Under the pieces are notes generated by a model. It did not search any database, was not told the DNA's origin, and saw only the letters and a program-made list of their open reading frames with translations. From NCBI GenBank assembly GCA_009809945.1, contig WTPW01000016.1, positions 97,650-161,649 on the forward strand: a stretch of 64,000 nucleotides of DNA. The letters run 5' to 3'. A program made the translations under genes and the position numbers. The DNA comes from Gigaspora margarita. Lineage: Eukaryota > Glomeromycota > Glomeromycetes > Diversisporales > Gigasporaceae. Every line of letters starts with the position of its first letter. Within the stretch, counting starts at the first letter, position 1. Of this stretch, positions 1 through 11,947 are shown one piece after another.

Positions 1-2534
1 AAATAGCAAGATGTTAATTTCAATGCAAATTAACTTAATATCAATTGTAATATAACTCAAGCTTAATTATATACTATGTATTACCAAAATTTTTTACAAT
101 GACTCATAATAGAAGTTATTATAAATTTAAGGCCAACTAACTCAATTTTAACCAAATATTGTAGTTGCTGGTTAGAAAGTTCTATAACAGAATTTTACAG
201 TAATATAGAAATCAAGGTAATTTCAATGCAAACTAACTCAATCTTAACCACAAACTATAGTCACTGGAGTAGTAAGGTTTGTAATAAAATTTTTTATAGT
301 TACTTATAATAGAAATTATAAAAATTTCAATATAAACTAACTCAACCTTAACTATAGAAGCATGATAATTCTATAGCAAACTAACTTAATCACATACTGC
401 AGTTACTAGAATGGTGACAGAATTTTTTACCCATAATAAAAATCATAATAATTCTAATACAAATTAATTCAATCTTAACTATACTGTGCCACTGGAATAA
501 TGAGTAAAGTTCTGTAACAATTTTTTATAATAACTCTCAATAGAATCACAATAATTTTAATATAAACTAACTCAGTTTAAACTACATAGAAAACACAATA
601 ATTCCAATGCAAGTTAACTCAAGTCATGCAACAGAATTTTTTACTGTAACTTAGTAGAAATTGTGATAATTTAATACAAACTATGTGTTAATGGAATATC
701 AATTTTATAACAATTTTTCAATAACCCATGATAATATTATGATAATTTCAATAAAAACTAAACTTAAANTACATACTATGGTTATTGGAATAGCAAGTAA
801 GCTCTATAACAAAACTTTACACCATTATTACATAATAAAATCACAAAAATTCTAATGCAAACTATCTCAACCTTAACCACAACTTGGTTACCAGAATAGA
901 AGATACTGCTAAGTTTTGTAGCAGAATTTTTTTATAGTAACTTACTACAGAAATTACAATAATTCTAATTCAAGCTAATTCAACCTTAACTATAATAATT
1001 TAATGCAAATTAAACTGCATACTGTGACCACAAAAATACCACAAGAATAGTGAGTTCTATAATGGATTTTTTTACANTAATTNATAGTAGAAGTAATGAC
1101 AAAGTAACTTGATTTTAACTACATATTCCTAAGATAGTAGATTCTATAATATAATTTTTTTTTATAGTAACATATAATAACAATCATAATAATTCAATAT
1201 AAATTAACTCAACCTTATCACTATACTGCATTGGTGAGTAAGTTATATAATGAAATTGTTTACAGTAGCTCTCAGTAAAGTTATAATAATTCAAATACAA
1301 ACTAACTCAGCTACANATGTATCACTAGAATTGCAAATAAGTTTTATAATAAAATTTTATATTATAACAATATATTTTTGATAATTCTAATGCAAACTAA
1401 CTCAAATTTAACCACATAATGTAGTTATCAAGTAATTTCTATAGCAATATTTTTGCAGTAACTTATAATAAAATCACAATAATTCCAATGTGAACTAACC
1501 TTCTTAGCTGCATACTATGACCACAGTAAATAAGTCTTTAACAGAAATTTTATAGTAACTCTCAGCAAAAATTATGATAATTTTAATACAAACTACCTCA
1601 ATTTTAACTATATAAAAATTACAATAATTCCAATGCAAATTAATTNAGCCTTAATTACATANTATNGTTANNAGAACTTTACAATACTTTTAATGAAAAG
1701 CAACTCAACCTTAACTGCATACTATGATCATATTGGAATAGTGAGTAAATTCTGCAATAATTTTTTTAAAAGTAGTTCAACAATTGCAATTAAAGTAGTT
1801 CTAATACAAACTAACTCAATCTAAACTAATATAAATCATGATAATTTAAATACAAACTGACTCAACTTTAACTGCATATTGTAGTTACCATAATAGCGAT
1901 TCTGTAGATAAATTTTTTAACTTATAGTATAAATTACAATAATTTTAATGCAAACTTATTCAAATTAATTATATATTGTGGTCATGGAATGCCAGTATGT
2001 TTGTAACAAAATTTTATAGTAACTTAATAATAATTTCAATGCAAACTAACTCAACCACTATATACTGCATTAGTAGAAATTTTTTTTATAGTAGCTCATG
2101 ATAAAAATTACAATAATTCTATTACAAACCAACTCAACCCTATATCACTGGAATAACAAGTAAGTTTTGTAACAAAACATTTTATGATAACTCATAGTAG
2201 AAACCATAATCATTCTGATGCAAACTAAACCAACCTTAATCACATATTGTAATCACCAGAATAGCGAGTTCTATAATAAAATTTTTTAAGTAACTCATGA
2301 TATAAATTATGATAATTTCAATGCAAACTTAACCACTATGTGTACTGTGTTGTTAGGGTAAGTTCTTTGACGGAATTTTTATAATAAATCTTAATATAAA
2401 TCATGATAATTCCAATTCAAACTAACTCAATCTTTATCAGATACTACGTGTATCTTAATTGTTTGGTAACTCACTAATATATTAAAAACCATTAAATAAG
2501 ATAGGTGGCGCGTAAGCGCCACCTGTCGTGCTAG
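1..2534 (+). mobile_element. Helitron-like element, 3' part (5' end outside window)
   Basis: The body is a degenerate minisatellite in which 'CAANNCAAACTAACTCAACC', 'ATACTGTGGTTACTGGAATA' and 'GTTCTATAACAGAATTTTTT' recur at irregular spacings of about 45-110 bp. It ends in a hairpin followed by CTAG-T, the hallmark of a Helitron 3' end. The same satellite joined to the same end recurs at 54166-54648, so the two parts belong to one family. No RepHel ORF is present, so this is a non-autonomous copy or only the tail of a larger one. The 5' TC terminus is not in the window. Short ORFs here are repeat translations. Confidence 0.65.
2503..2534 (+). other. Helitron 3' terminus: 9 bp hairpin plus CTAG
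   Basis: AGGTGGCGC (2503-2511) pairs perfectly with GCGCCACCT (2516-2524) around a GTAA tetraloop. Six bases later comes CTAG (2531-2534), followed by T. A GC-rich stem-loop shortly upstream of CTRR, with T at the 3' flank, is the canonical end at which Helitron rolling-circle transposition terminates. The GC-rich stem stands out sharply in DNA that is otherwise about 80% AT. Confidence 0.7.
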
Positions 2535-2977
2535 TATATTTATTATACATAAATATATAGTTATTATTATATATAGATATTGTTAACTTTTTATATTACA
2601 ATAAAAATCATATATATTTATTATATTTATTATTATATATGTTATATTTTAAATTCGTTCAATTTTTATATATAAAATGTTAATACCATACTATACGGTA
2701 TAATACAGTATTATACCTAGTATTATACTAAGCATTTTTATTATACTGGTATAACCGCATCTCTAGGTATGGCCAATCAAAAACATTAAAGTGGACAGAC
2801 TCAAAATTCCCACAATTATTCTGCTTAGAAGCTTCCAAAATTTTAAAATTTCTGTTTAGAAGTTTCCAAAATCAAGTGCAACTAATCAAAAAGTTAAAAT
2901 ATACAAACTTAGCTTTAAAGATATAGATTTAAAGATATAGATATTTTTAGTTAATAGCACATTTTTTATCATGTCAT
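2535..2977. other. AT-rich stretch with a perfect 21 bp palindrome
   Basis: No gene is visible. At 2697-2717 GGTATAATAC-A-GTATTATACC is a perfect inverted repeat, followed by degenerate echoes (TAGTATTATACTAAGC and TATACTGGTATAACC) up to about 2760. This could be a transposon end or a recombination site, but no partner end was found. Confidence 0.35.
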
Positions 2978-3480
2978 TAAAAACGCACATGCTATTAACT
3001 CCGGATTATTCTATACAAGACATGCAATCATGCTTTAGCAAAGATCTCTAACAAGTTTTTTAATTAAAATTTGATACAAAAAATCAAAATAATAAATTAG
3101 AGTGATTTATAATAAATATTCTTTAAATCAAGTGCCAAATAAGGAATCTAATATAACCTTATAAATATTAATGCTTATACAGAACAATGTATTTGCCTCA
3201 TACTGTATTTTTTATTACAATACTAAAAAATTGCACATGCTATTTAACACTAGTTATTCAATACAAGGCATACAATCATGCTTTAGCAAAGATCTCTAAC
3301 AAGTTTTTTAGTTAAAATTTGATACAAAAAATTAGTGTGATCCACAATAAATAGGCTTAAATCAAGTATCAAATAAGGAATTTAATACATAATTATAAAT
3401 GTCACTGCTTAATACATTAGAACAATATTTTTGGTCTATACCACATTTTTACTATGCTACTAGAAATTTACACATGCCAT
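2978..3480. repeat. Tandem duplication, about 248 bp unit, two copies
   Basis: The block containing 'ATCATGCTTTAGCAAAGATC' begins at 3021 and again at 3269, with matching flanks (GTTAAAATTTGATACAAAAAAT, AAATCAAGT.CCAAATAAGG). The copies differ by scattered substitutions and a small deletion. No coding content. Confidence 0.75.
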
Positions 3481-3539
3481 TTAACAAGTCTGGCATATTC
3501 TATATACTTTATGCTCTGTTTACAGAAACTATAATATTG

Positions 3540-4010
3540 GTTACACTCCATTTCTAATATAATAATATTTATTTTTAAATCAATTACCAGACAAAGAAAT
3601 TAATATATTATCATAATAGTTTAAAATATTTTTATTACACCCTGTTCCTAATATTAGTAATATTTATTTTTAGATCAATGACTAGACAAAAAAATTAATA
3701 TATTATTATAATAGTTTAGAATGTTCTTTATTATACTCTGTTTCTAATATTAGTAATATTTATTTTTAAATCAATAACTAGACAAAGAAATTGATATATT
3801 ATTATAATAGCTTAGAATGTTTTTTATTACACCCTATTCCTAATATAGTTTAAATCAATGATCAGACAAAGAAATTAATATATTATTATAATAGTTTTGA
3901 ATGTTCTTTACAACTACCTTCCTAATATTAGTAATATTTATTTTTAAATCAATACCAGACAAAAAAATTAATATATTATTATAATAATTTAGAATGATTC
4001 TCTGATCATG
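3540..4010. repeat. Tandem array, 96 bp unit, about 4.5 copies
   Basis: 'CCTAATATTAGTAATATTTA' followed by 'TAGACAAAGAAATTAATATA' recurs with a spacing of 96 bp (landmarks near 3643, 3739 and 3835). The third unit lacks about 17 bp. The short minus-strand ORF at 3855-4046 is a translation of this array, not a gene. Confidence 0.8.
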
Positions 4011-4715
4011 CACTGTACCCTTCATTTCATATCCATGATACTCCATTTCTGGTATATTTTAATTCTGTGAAACTCTGCTCCTAGTATAATACAGAACGAG
4101 AGCACTAGGGTATAGATAAGTTTTTCTGGATCATGTAACAATCTGACCTCTGATCCAGGTCAGTATCATATGACTACATGATCATTTATTTTGTGCAGTA
4201 ATACAAACTCCTAAAGAGAAAATAGCCAATTGGAGAGTGCAAATTTTAACTAAATCTCCCAATATGCGCACAAGAACAAAAAAAAGTGAAAGTGTAAAAA
4301 CTAATACTTAAATCAAACTTGATACACTATTTAAAAATGACGGCAATGAAATTTTACATATAGTAAACATTATTCTAACCTGATAGCTTCTAATAATAAG
4401 ACCCTACCCTAAATTTTTATACATGGCTTAGTTATTTATTAAATTAGTTTTTTTTTTGTTTTTTTTTTAGCCAGTTTAATTTTTTATTTTATTTATTTAA
4501 TTCAGGTTTTTGTTATTTTAATTTTTAATTTTTTAAAATTTTTTATTTTTTTTTAATTTAAATTTTTTTTTATTTTTTTTTTAATTTAAATTTTTTTATT
4601 TTTTATTTTTTTTGAGTATTTATTTAAAAATAAAGTATAAAAAATATTGGTTTTTACTATTCTAAATTATAATTATTAATATTAAATAACAATAATTTTT
4701 TAAAATTATATTATA
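4011..4715. other. Intergenic, no gene seen; A/T homopolymer tract
   Basis: 4440-4620 is dominated by runs of T with short A interruptions. The rest is AT-rich unique-looking sequence with no supported ORF or RNA. Confidence 0.6.
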
Positions 4716-5435
4716 GTTCTGTGGGTCAATAGCATAATGGTTGCGCTTCCAGAACATCGCCGCTTCTTTACATAAGGTCGCCAGTTCAAGTCCCACAAAT
4801 GGTAAAATAACTACACACGATCATGTGATGGATGACTTGAATTAGGATGCTAGGACCATGTTTGGACGGCTCAGCCACATCTCGGGTTTGGCTTGATAAA
4901 GGCTCTCTGAACATTTTGGATAGATGTTGTGTAACTTGCTCTAATGGGGTCTTGCGTGTTCTTTTCTGCGATGTGGCCTCAGGGGTGAAAAACTTCTAGA
5001 AAATTTAGAACGAGGGTTGGAGTCTGGTCAGACTCGTCCGCTGCTAGTTCTGGTTCCCCTTTAAGAATACTTGGACAGTCCTGGTAAAATCCTCCAGTTG
5101 TAAATGGATTGGCCAATTAAGTTCGGTTGGAATCAAGTTCCGGTTAAAATCCCCCAGTTGTAAATGGGTCAGCTGATTAGGTTCAGTTGGAACAAGAATT
5201 ACTTGGATAGTTCCGGTTAAATCCCCTGGTGGTAAATGGGTTAGCTGATTAGGTTCAGCAGGAATAAAACATAGGATAGCTTAGCCGGTTAGCCACGGTA
5301 GAACTTAAAATTAGTAATAGACGAACGTATGTAGATCATTACAAATGTACAATAAATGTAGGGCCCAGTTGGGTCCCATGACTAATAACCTTAATAAAAA
5401 ACTGCAAACATGCGGCTTCTGGTGTACGCCCGAAG

Positions 5436-5470
<35 letters not shown>
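4716..5470 (+). mobile_element. tRNA-derived SINE, about 755 bp, poly(A)-tailed
   Basis: The element has a tRNA-like 5' head with pol III A and B boxes, a body, and an A-run of about 30 (5442-5470). It is flanked by the perfect direct repeat AAAATTATATTATA (4702-4715 and 5467-5480), the footprint of LINE-mediated insertion. The body contains three diverged copies of a unit of about 60 bp built on 'CAGTTGTAAATGG' and 'GATTAGGTTCAGTTGGAA' (about 5085-5270). It is much more GC-rich than its surroundings and has no ORF. The LINE that mobilised it is not evident: its tail does not resemble the 3' end of the LINE at 31797-39369. Confidence 0.8.
4730..4793 (+). promoter_or_regulatory. Internal pol III promoter (A box and B box) of the SINE
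   Basis: A box TAGCATAATGG (4730-4740) and B box AGTTCAAGTCC (4783-4793) sit at tRNA-like spacing. The T-arm and acceptor do not pair as in a functional tRNA, so this is a tRNA-derived promoter rather than a tRNA gene. Confidence 0.65.
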
Positions 5471-5472
<2 letters not shown>

Positions 5473-5489
5473 ATATTATAAAAATGCTA

Positions 5490-6710
5490 TAATTTATAAT
5501 TTATAATTTAATTGGCTAACCCCAAACCCCAGCCCATCATATATAACCTATGACCCCTTATTATATAAGGCATGAACTTTTAACCCTAATTCTAACCCTA
5601 ATTCTAACTCTAGAACATATATATATCTAATAACCAATAGAATTCTGTCTAGTTTTTATATATAAAACAGCATTTTTGACCAAAAAAATTTTCTTCCAGC
5701 ACCTTCTATATACTTTATGTTCGTTGATTATCCAACCCTAGCTCCACTTCCAAACCCCATCAACATATAATCCTAGAATATATAGTTATATAATAGCTTT
5801 TTCAGCCAATCAAATTCATTCTAGTCAGCTTCTATATAAAAATTTTAGCCAATTAAATTGAGTTTGTTCATTGATTGTCTAACCCTAGCTCCACTATGAA
5901 CTCATTTTATTTATAACTCTAATCCTAGAATAGTTTAGAATATATAGAAGTATTTACTATTACAAACGGCCAAGCAAGCACTACTCTAGAACCCCTAATA
6001 ATATATAACCCTAACCCTAGAATATATATTTACATAATAGCTTTTTCAGCCAATTAAATTTATTCTAGTCAGCTTCTATATGCTCTGCACATAAAAATTT
6101 TGGCTAATTAAATTGAGTTTGTTCATTGATTGTCTAACTCTAGCTCTACTATGAACTTATTTCATTTATAACTCTAATCCTAGAATAGCTCTAGAATATA
6201 TATAAGTATTTACTATTACAAATGGCCGAGCAAGCACTACTCTAGGACCCCTAATCATATATAACCCTAGCCCTTATTATATAAGGCATGACCTTTTAGT
6301 CCTAATGCTAACCCTAGCACATATATATCTATTGACCATTAGAATTCCATCTAGTTTTTATATATATAACAGTATTTTTGCCCAAAAAAATTTCATTCTA
6401 GCACTTTCTATATACTTTATGTTCCTTGATTATCCAACCCTAGCTCCTCTTACAAACCCCATCCATATATAACCCTAACCTAGACCCTTATTATATAAGA
6501 CATGGCCTTTTAACCCTAATGCTAACTCTAGCACATATATATCTATTAACTATTAGAATTCCATCTAGTTTTTATATATATAATAGCATTTTTGCCCAAA
6601 AAAATCTTATTCTAGCACTTTCTATATACTTTATATTCCTTGATTATCCAATCCTAGCTCCCCTTCCAAATCCCATCCTTATATACCCCTAATTACAGCC
6701 CACTATGCTC
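5490..6710. repeat. Two-unit satellite rich in CCCTAA, order A-B-B-A-A
   Basis: Unit A carries 'CCCTTATTATATAAGGCATG', 'TAGAATTCCATCTAGTTTTT' and 'CTATATACTTTATGTTC'. Unit B carries 'ATAGCTTTTTCAGCCAATTA', 'TTGTTCATTGATTGTCTAAC' and 'CAAGCACTACTCTAG'. Each unit is roughly 220-270 bp. CCCTAA/AACCCT motifs recur throughout but never as a regular head-to-tail telomere tract, so this is a satellite with telomere-like words rather than a chromosome end. Confidence 0.75.
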
Positions 6711-7085
6711 TTATATGATTGAAGTTATCCTAACCTAAAGAATGTATAGGTCATCAGATTATGAGACTCCAATCTTATTGTTTTATAATTATGCACAAAT
6801 CTGAAAGAAACTATTCAAATGTTAATACACTTTCTCATTTACCAACCTAGACACACTCCCGCCCTATTGCTCCCACATGAATTTAGACCAATACCAAAAT
6901 CTTATAGAAATTTTAGAATCATACACTCTCTCTTCTGACTTAACAAAAATGAACATATAACAATTATTAATCAATCTAAATAATATAAAGTAAAAATAAA
7001 TTATTGTACAAAAAGAATAAGAAAGATCCAAACAAACCTATTAGAGTTATAAATGAACTAAAATTGAACCTTTTTTTATATAATG
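6711..7085. other. No gene recognised
   Basis: AT-rich sequence upstream of the integrase relic. It may include decayed retroelement sequence (for example around 7000-7070), but no motif can be named. Confidence 0.4.
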
Positions 7086-8130
7086 CATAGTCATTCTATT
7101 GCTGGACATTTAAAAACAGATGCTATGTATTATAAGATATCTGAATGATATTATTGGAACCAAATTTATAAAGATGTACAGAACTATGTTTGTTCTTGTG
7201 AAATATGCTAGAAACATAGAAAAATTAAAAAAAAGAAACCCTGTCCTATCCAAGTTGGAAGAGTCTTTGACATATAAAAAATAGATTTAGTTGGACCTCC
7301 TATAACTTTTTTAAATAATTGCTATATCATTGTTGCTAACGACTACCTTATTTGCTAGCTAAAAGCCAAAGCTGTACTATATGCAAGTGCAGAAACATTA
7401 GCTAAATTTATTTTAAAGAAATTGTTTGTAGACACAAAGTATCTAAAATGATACTATTGAATAATGAAAAAAATTTTGTCAGTGAAATTGTAAGAATATT
7501 GTATAAAAAGTGTTAATAAAGCATATATTCTCTTTACCCTACTATCCACAATCCAACAGAATAGTTGAAAGATTAAATAGAACTCTTTGCAATTCTCTTG
7601 CAAAAGTTGCAGAAAGTGACAAAGAATAGGACAACCATATACATGCTGTACTATTTGGATATAGAACCAAGCAATATACAACTATAGAATATATACTTTT
7701 TTCTACTTAGTATATAGTTAACAAACTATTTTGTCGATTGAAACTATTATCCCAATAGACCTAGCTAATTCAGATAATAAAGTCTCTCTAGAAAATAGTA
7801 TATTACAATGAGTATTTGAATTAATTGAAAAATTGCCATATCAATATGAAAATGCTAGGATAAATACAACCAAATTCCAAAAGAAAAGAAGGTTAGATTC
7901 AATTTCAGATGTAGAAAGAAGAATTTGAAATTGGTAACAAAGTTTAGATACAAAGGAAAGATATTGAAGCTTCTCGCTCAGAAAAATTTAAAGAAAAAAG
8001 AACTAAACCCTTTATTGTTAAAGATAAATTGAAAAATAGATCTTACAAACTCTGTACACTAGATGAAAAAATATTAAAGCAGTATTACAATAGTGATCAT
8101 CTTGTTAAGTATTACAAAAAACAGATTTAG
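7086..8130 (+). pseudogene. Ty3/gypsy-type integrase relic
   Basis: Conceptual translation, broken by several stops and frameshifts, shows an integrase order. First come the HHCC zinc-finger remnants (HSIAGH, then CSCEIC), then the core around KIDLVGPP with the first catalytic Asp, and finally a C-terminal tail (KFKEKRTKPFIVKDKL, then YYNSDHLVKYYKK) as in Ty3-type Pol proteins. The second catalytic Asp region reads NNEKNFV where SDQGxxF would be expected. No intact protease, RT or flanking LTR pair was found, so this is an isolated piece of pol. A gag-like relic lies 3.8 kb downstream, but a link is not shown. The minus-strand ORF at 7454-7681 is a shadow. Confidence 0.7.
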
Positions 8131-8499
8131 CAAACTATAATTGTCATTTAGAAATTCTAGAGTAAATTTTTAAAACAGATCAGAAATACAGACTTACCCT
8201 TTAATTTGTTATGTACAACAATTTTTTTTTATTTTATCCCAATTTTTTTTAGAAATTTCCTTTTTTCTTTTTCCCAAAACAAAATTCCTGTTCTGGAAAT
8301 AGAAACTTTTCTTTGCAATCTCAATTCTTAATTACATTTGCAGATTTAGTTAGATAATAAAACCAAGACCCTTTATCATGTTATAACAGTCTTGTTATTA
8401 CTGGAACCAGGTCGCAGTAACTGTTAGTAGAGGTTGAAATCAGTCAAACTTTTGTGTTCAGTTATTGATCGAACATGCGCAAGATAAATTGATCTATGA
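8131..8499. other. Probable retroelement 3' sequence, no gene
   Basis: T-rich and of slightly higher GC around 8330-8480 than the surroundings. No LTR partner or terminal motif could be identified. Confidence 0.3.
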
Positions 8500-8690
8500 T
8501 TAATTATGTGCTTTGATCGATCAAAATCATTTGATCAGTCAAAATCGTTTAATCAGTCAAAATTATTTAATTAGTCAAAATCGTTTAATTAGTCAAAATT
8601 GCTTAATCAGCTAAAATATATAATAGATTATGATCAATTATGTATTTTGATTGGTCAATATGCTTAGATCGATCATTTTATAACTGATCA
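8500..8690. repeat. Minisatellite, about 19 bp unit
   Basis: Tandem 'TTTGATCAGTCAAAATCG' variants (GATCAGTCAAAAT, AATTAGTCAAAAT). Each unit contains a small dyad around GATC. Confidence 0.75.
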
Positions 8691-9998
8691 TATTATATAT
8701 TAAATTCATATCTAATTTATCATATCGCTATAAGTTATTAATTATATTTAATCCTTTTTACATTTTGCTTGTTAAAGTTATAAGTAACTAACAAATACAT
8801 TTACAAAATCAAAAAAAAAACATAAAAAAATAATTAATGATATAGCACAAAAGGAAGTAATTTATTTGTATATTTTTTTTATTATATGTGTTGTCTTTAA
8901 ATAATTGAAAATATATAAAAGATAATAACTAACTATACAATTTAGTTATATTTTTATTAGAGAAGCTTAAAAGATATGATAAGAAATTTATATACATGCA
9001 CGATTGGGGTGCTATGTCACTAAATAAATAAAAACTATGTATAGTAACATATAAAATTTATTATAGAATTTTTTCATGTAATACTATAACAAATTTTATA
9101 ATCAAATTCATTGCTATATAATTATATACAAAATAATAAAAATAGATGCACAGATCTAACTTTAACATAGTTCAAAATAATATTTTGCAAAAATTAATAA
9201 TAAGTCTCTATAAGAAAAGTACAAAGCCATTTTTTATATTTAAATAAAAAAAAAGCAAATCCAGCTTAAATTTAAAATTTTATTATTAAAAAATTAAAGC
9301 ATATTTAAATATTCTATTTGGAACCAATGCTTCATAATATTTAGAAAAAAACACTTCATAATTTTGTAAATGTGTTGCATTAGAAATGATTATTTTTTAG
9401 AAAATCTTGATAGAGAATAAAATTTGATTTGTGTATCTAAAAGAAGTTTGAATGTTTTTATATTAAATTTATATGATATATTTTGAATCAATGCAGTTAT
9501 CAAATTTTAATTTAAATCTTCTGATAATGAAATGTTAAGGTGACCTGATATAGATTTGATTTGCTTAGTTAACGTAGCACCCAATGCACAATGTATTAAA
9601 ATAATAGTTGTGTATTATCGAATAGTATCTGGTATGTTGCAAGATGTTAAAAATTTAATTAGATATTGAATTAAAATAGACATAAAAATTAGATGTAGAA
9701 TTAATATAGATAAATTAGTAGGGTTTTGCAAAATAATTATTATTAAAAAACTGATAATCTTGATTTAATTTAATAAAATATATGCTTACTTACCTAACAA
9801 TAATATTGGGCAGCATGTTTCTTGAGCTTTAATGATAAATTTTAGTTAAATTTCTTTTTAATTTCGATTTTCATTATTTTATAAAAATTTACAATTTTAT
9901 TAGCTAATCAACATGTGATATTTTTCATATAACAAAAGTGACAATCGGGTGACTTTGATAAATTCCTAATTTGGGATAGTCTCTCTTGTAATTTAATA
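8691..9998. other. 1.3 kb AT-rich stretch, nothing recognised
   Basis: No ORF of note on either strand and no clear repeat boundaries or terminal inverted repeats. Confidence 0.5.
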
Positions 9999-11084
9999 TA
10001 GATTGTTAAGAATCTTAACAATCTATTTTAGATTATTAAGAACCTTAATGATTTGAAAATAGATGTTAAAAATCTTAATGATCTATTTTAGATCATTAAG
10101 AATCTTAATGATTTAAAAATAGATTATTAAGAATCTTAAAAATCTATTTTAGATCATTAAGATTCTTAACGATCTATTTTTAAATCATTAATGATCTAAA
10201 ATAGATCGTTAAGAATCTTAACAATCTATTTTAGATCATTAAGAATTTTAATGATTTACAAATAGATCGTTAAGAATCTTAACGATCTATTTTTAAATTA
10301 TTAAAATTATTAATGATCTAAAATAGATCGTTAAGAATTTTAATGATCTATATTAGATTATTAAGAATTTTAATAATTTAAAAATAGATCATTAAGAATC
10401 TTAATAATCTATTTTAGATCATTAAGATTCTTAATGATCTATTTTTAATGATTTAAAATAGATCGTTAAAAATCTTAATGATCTATTTTAGATCATTAAG
10501 AATTTTAATAATTTAAAAATTGATCATTAAGAATCTTAATGATCTATTTTTAAGAATCTAAAATAGATTATTAAAAAACTTAATGATCTATTTTAGATCA
10601 TTAAGAATTTTAATGATTTACAAATAGATCATTAAGAATCTTAACAATCTATTTTAGATCATTAAGATTCTTAACAATAGATCATTAAGAATTTTAATGT
10701 TCTATTTTAGATTATTAAGAACTTTAATAATTTAAAAATAGATCGTTAAGATCTTAACAATCTATTTTTAATGATCTAAAATAGATTGTTAAGAATCTTA
10801 ATAATCTATTTTAAATTATTAAGAATTATAATAATTTAAAAATAGATCATTAAATTCTTAACAATATATTTTAGATCATTAAGATTCTTAACGATCTATA
10901 TTTAATGATCTAAAATAGATAATTAAGATCTTAATGCTCTATTTTAGATTATTAAAAATTTTAATAATTTAAAAATAGATCGTTAAGAATTTTAACAATC
11001 TATTTTAGATCATTAAGATTTTAATGATCTATTTTTAATAATCTAAAATAGATCATTAAGAATCGTAACAATCTATTTTTGATC
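9999..11084. repeat. 1.1 kb array of palindromic modules
   Basis: The array is built almost entirely from alternating dyads: GATCGTTAAGAATCTTAACGATC and variants, joined by CTATTTTAGAT or TTTAAAAATAGAT. Both 'GATCNTTAAGA' and its complement repeat dozens of times, so either strand could fold into long stems. The unit length is roughly 21-44 bp depending on whether one or two modules are counted. No ORFs. Confidence 0.85.
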
Positions 11085-11399
11085 ACTATATGCAGTTCTG
11101 TGTTTGAGTAAGTGCAAGCAAATTGAGAAAGTATGAGGTAATCTGATTATAGTATTTTTAGGCATGAGAAAATCAAAGAGCTAATTTTGTCTTTTTTTGA
11201 ACCTGACTTTGTTCTGGTTACATTGATTTTTGAAATAGTATAGTGAGATAACAGCCACCTGTTGGAATATCATTGCATACGTAGGTAGAAAGCTTGTCAA
11301 GATATAACATTTTAACTACAAATATTTAAGATAAGTACAGAAGTACACGTTAATATAAATGTTAAACTTTAATTTATATGATAATCATATTCAAATTTA

Positions 11400-11880
11400 G
11401 TCTCTTATTTAAATTATTATTATTATTTATAAGTTATATTTATTCAAATAAGTTATACTTTTTTGAATAAGTTACACTTATTTGAATAAATATAACTTAT
11501 TTGAATAAAGTTTATTTATTTATATTATTTGCCGAATAGTTATTCAAAATATTTTAAACTATTATTCAAATATTTGCTAAATATGACTATTCAAATAACA
11601 AATATGAATAATTATACCATAATTGGTTATACATCATAATCGATTAAAGTTATGATCATTAATTGATCAAAAATTATAATCAATCGAACTAACTTTTGAA
11701 ATCGATCATATCAAGTTCAAATCTCTGATTGTAATCAATTAAACTTTATGATCAATCATAGCCTTTGATCGATTATGATCAATCAAAGGCTATAATCGAT
11801 TATTAAGTTTGATTGTTCATAATCAAACAAAAAATTTTATAATTGATCATAATCGATTTGACCAAACAATCAGTCATATC
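11400..11880. repeat. Two further short-unit arrays (TTATTTGAATAA and GATCNATTATGATCAAT families)
   Basis: 11400-11620 repeats 'TTATTTGAATAA' and 'AAGTTATA' in both orientations. 11620-11880 repeats 'TAATCGATTA' and 'GATCAATC' dyads. Together with 8500-8690 and 9999-11084 they form a 3.4 kb zone of dyad-rich minisatellites. Confidence 0.65.
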
Positions 11881-11947
11881 ATATTTGAATTCAATTTCTA
11901 ACTGATAGTACTAATGTCTTACTCTTTGTACAGTTTCCTACAGAAAA

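Noticed and set aside
3855..4046. Minus-strand 63-codon ORF
   Set aside because: Lies inside the 96 bp tandem array and repeats its own sequence.
4716..4810. A tRNA gene
   Set aside because: A and B boxes are present but the T-arm and acceptor do not pair, and the sequence continues into a 755 bp poly(A)-tailed body with a TSD. It is a SINE head.
5560..6020. Telomere end or telomere array (CCCTAA words)
   Set aside because: The words are scattered within units of about 220-270 bp and never form a regular head-to-tail tract.
9999..11084. CRISPR array
   Set aside because: There are no unique spacers; repeats are palindromic and contiguous, and the setting is eukaryotic.
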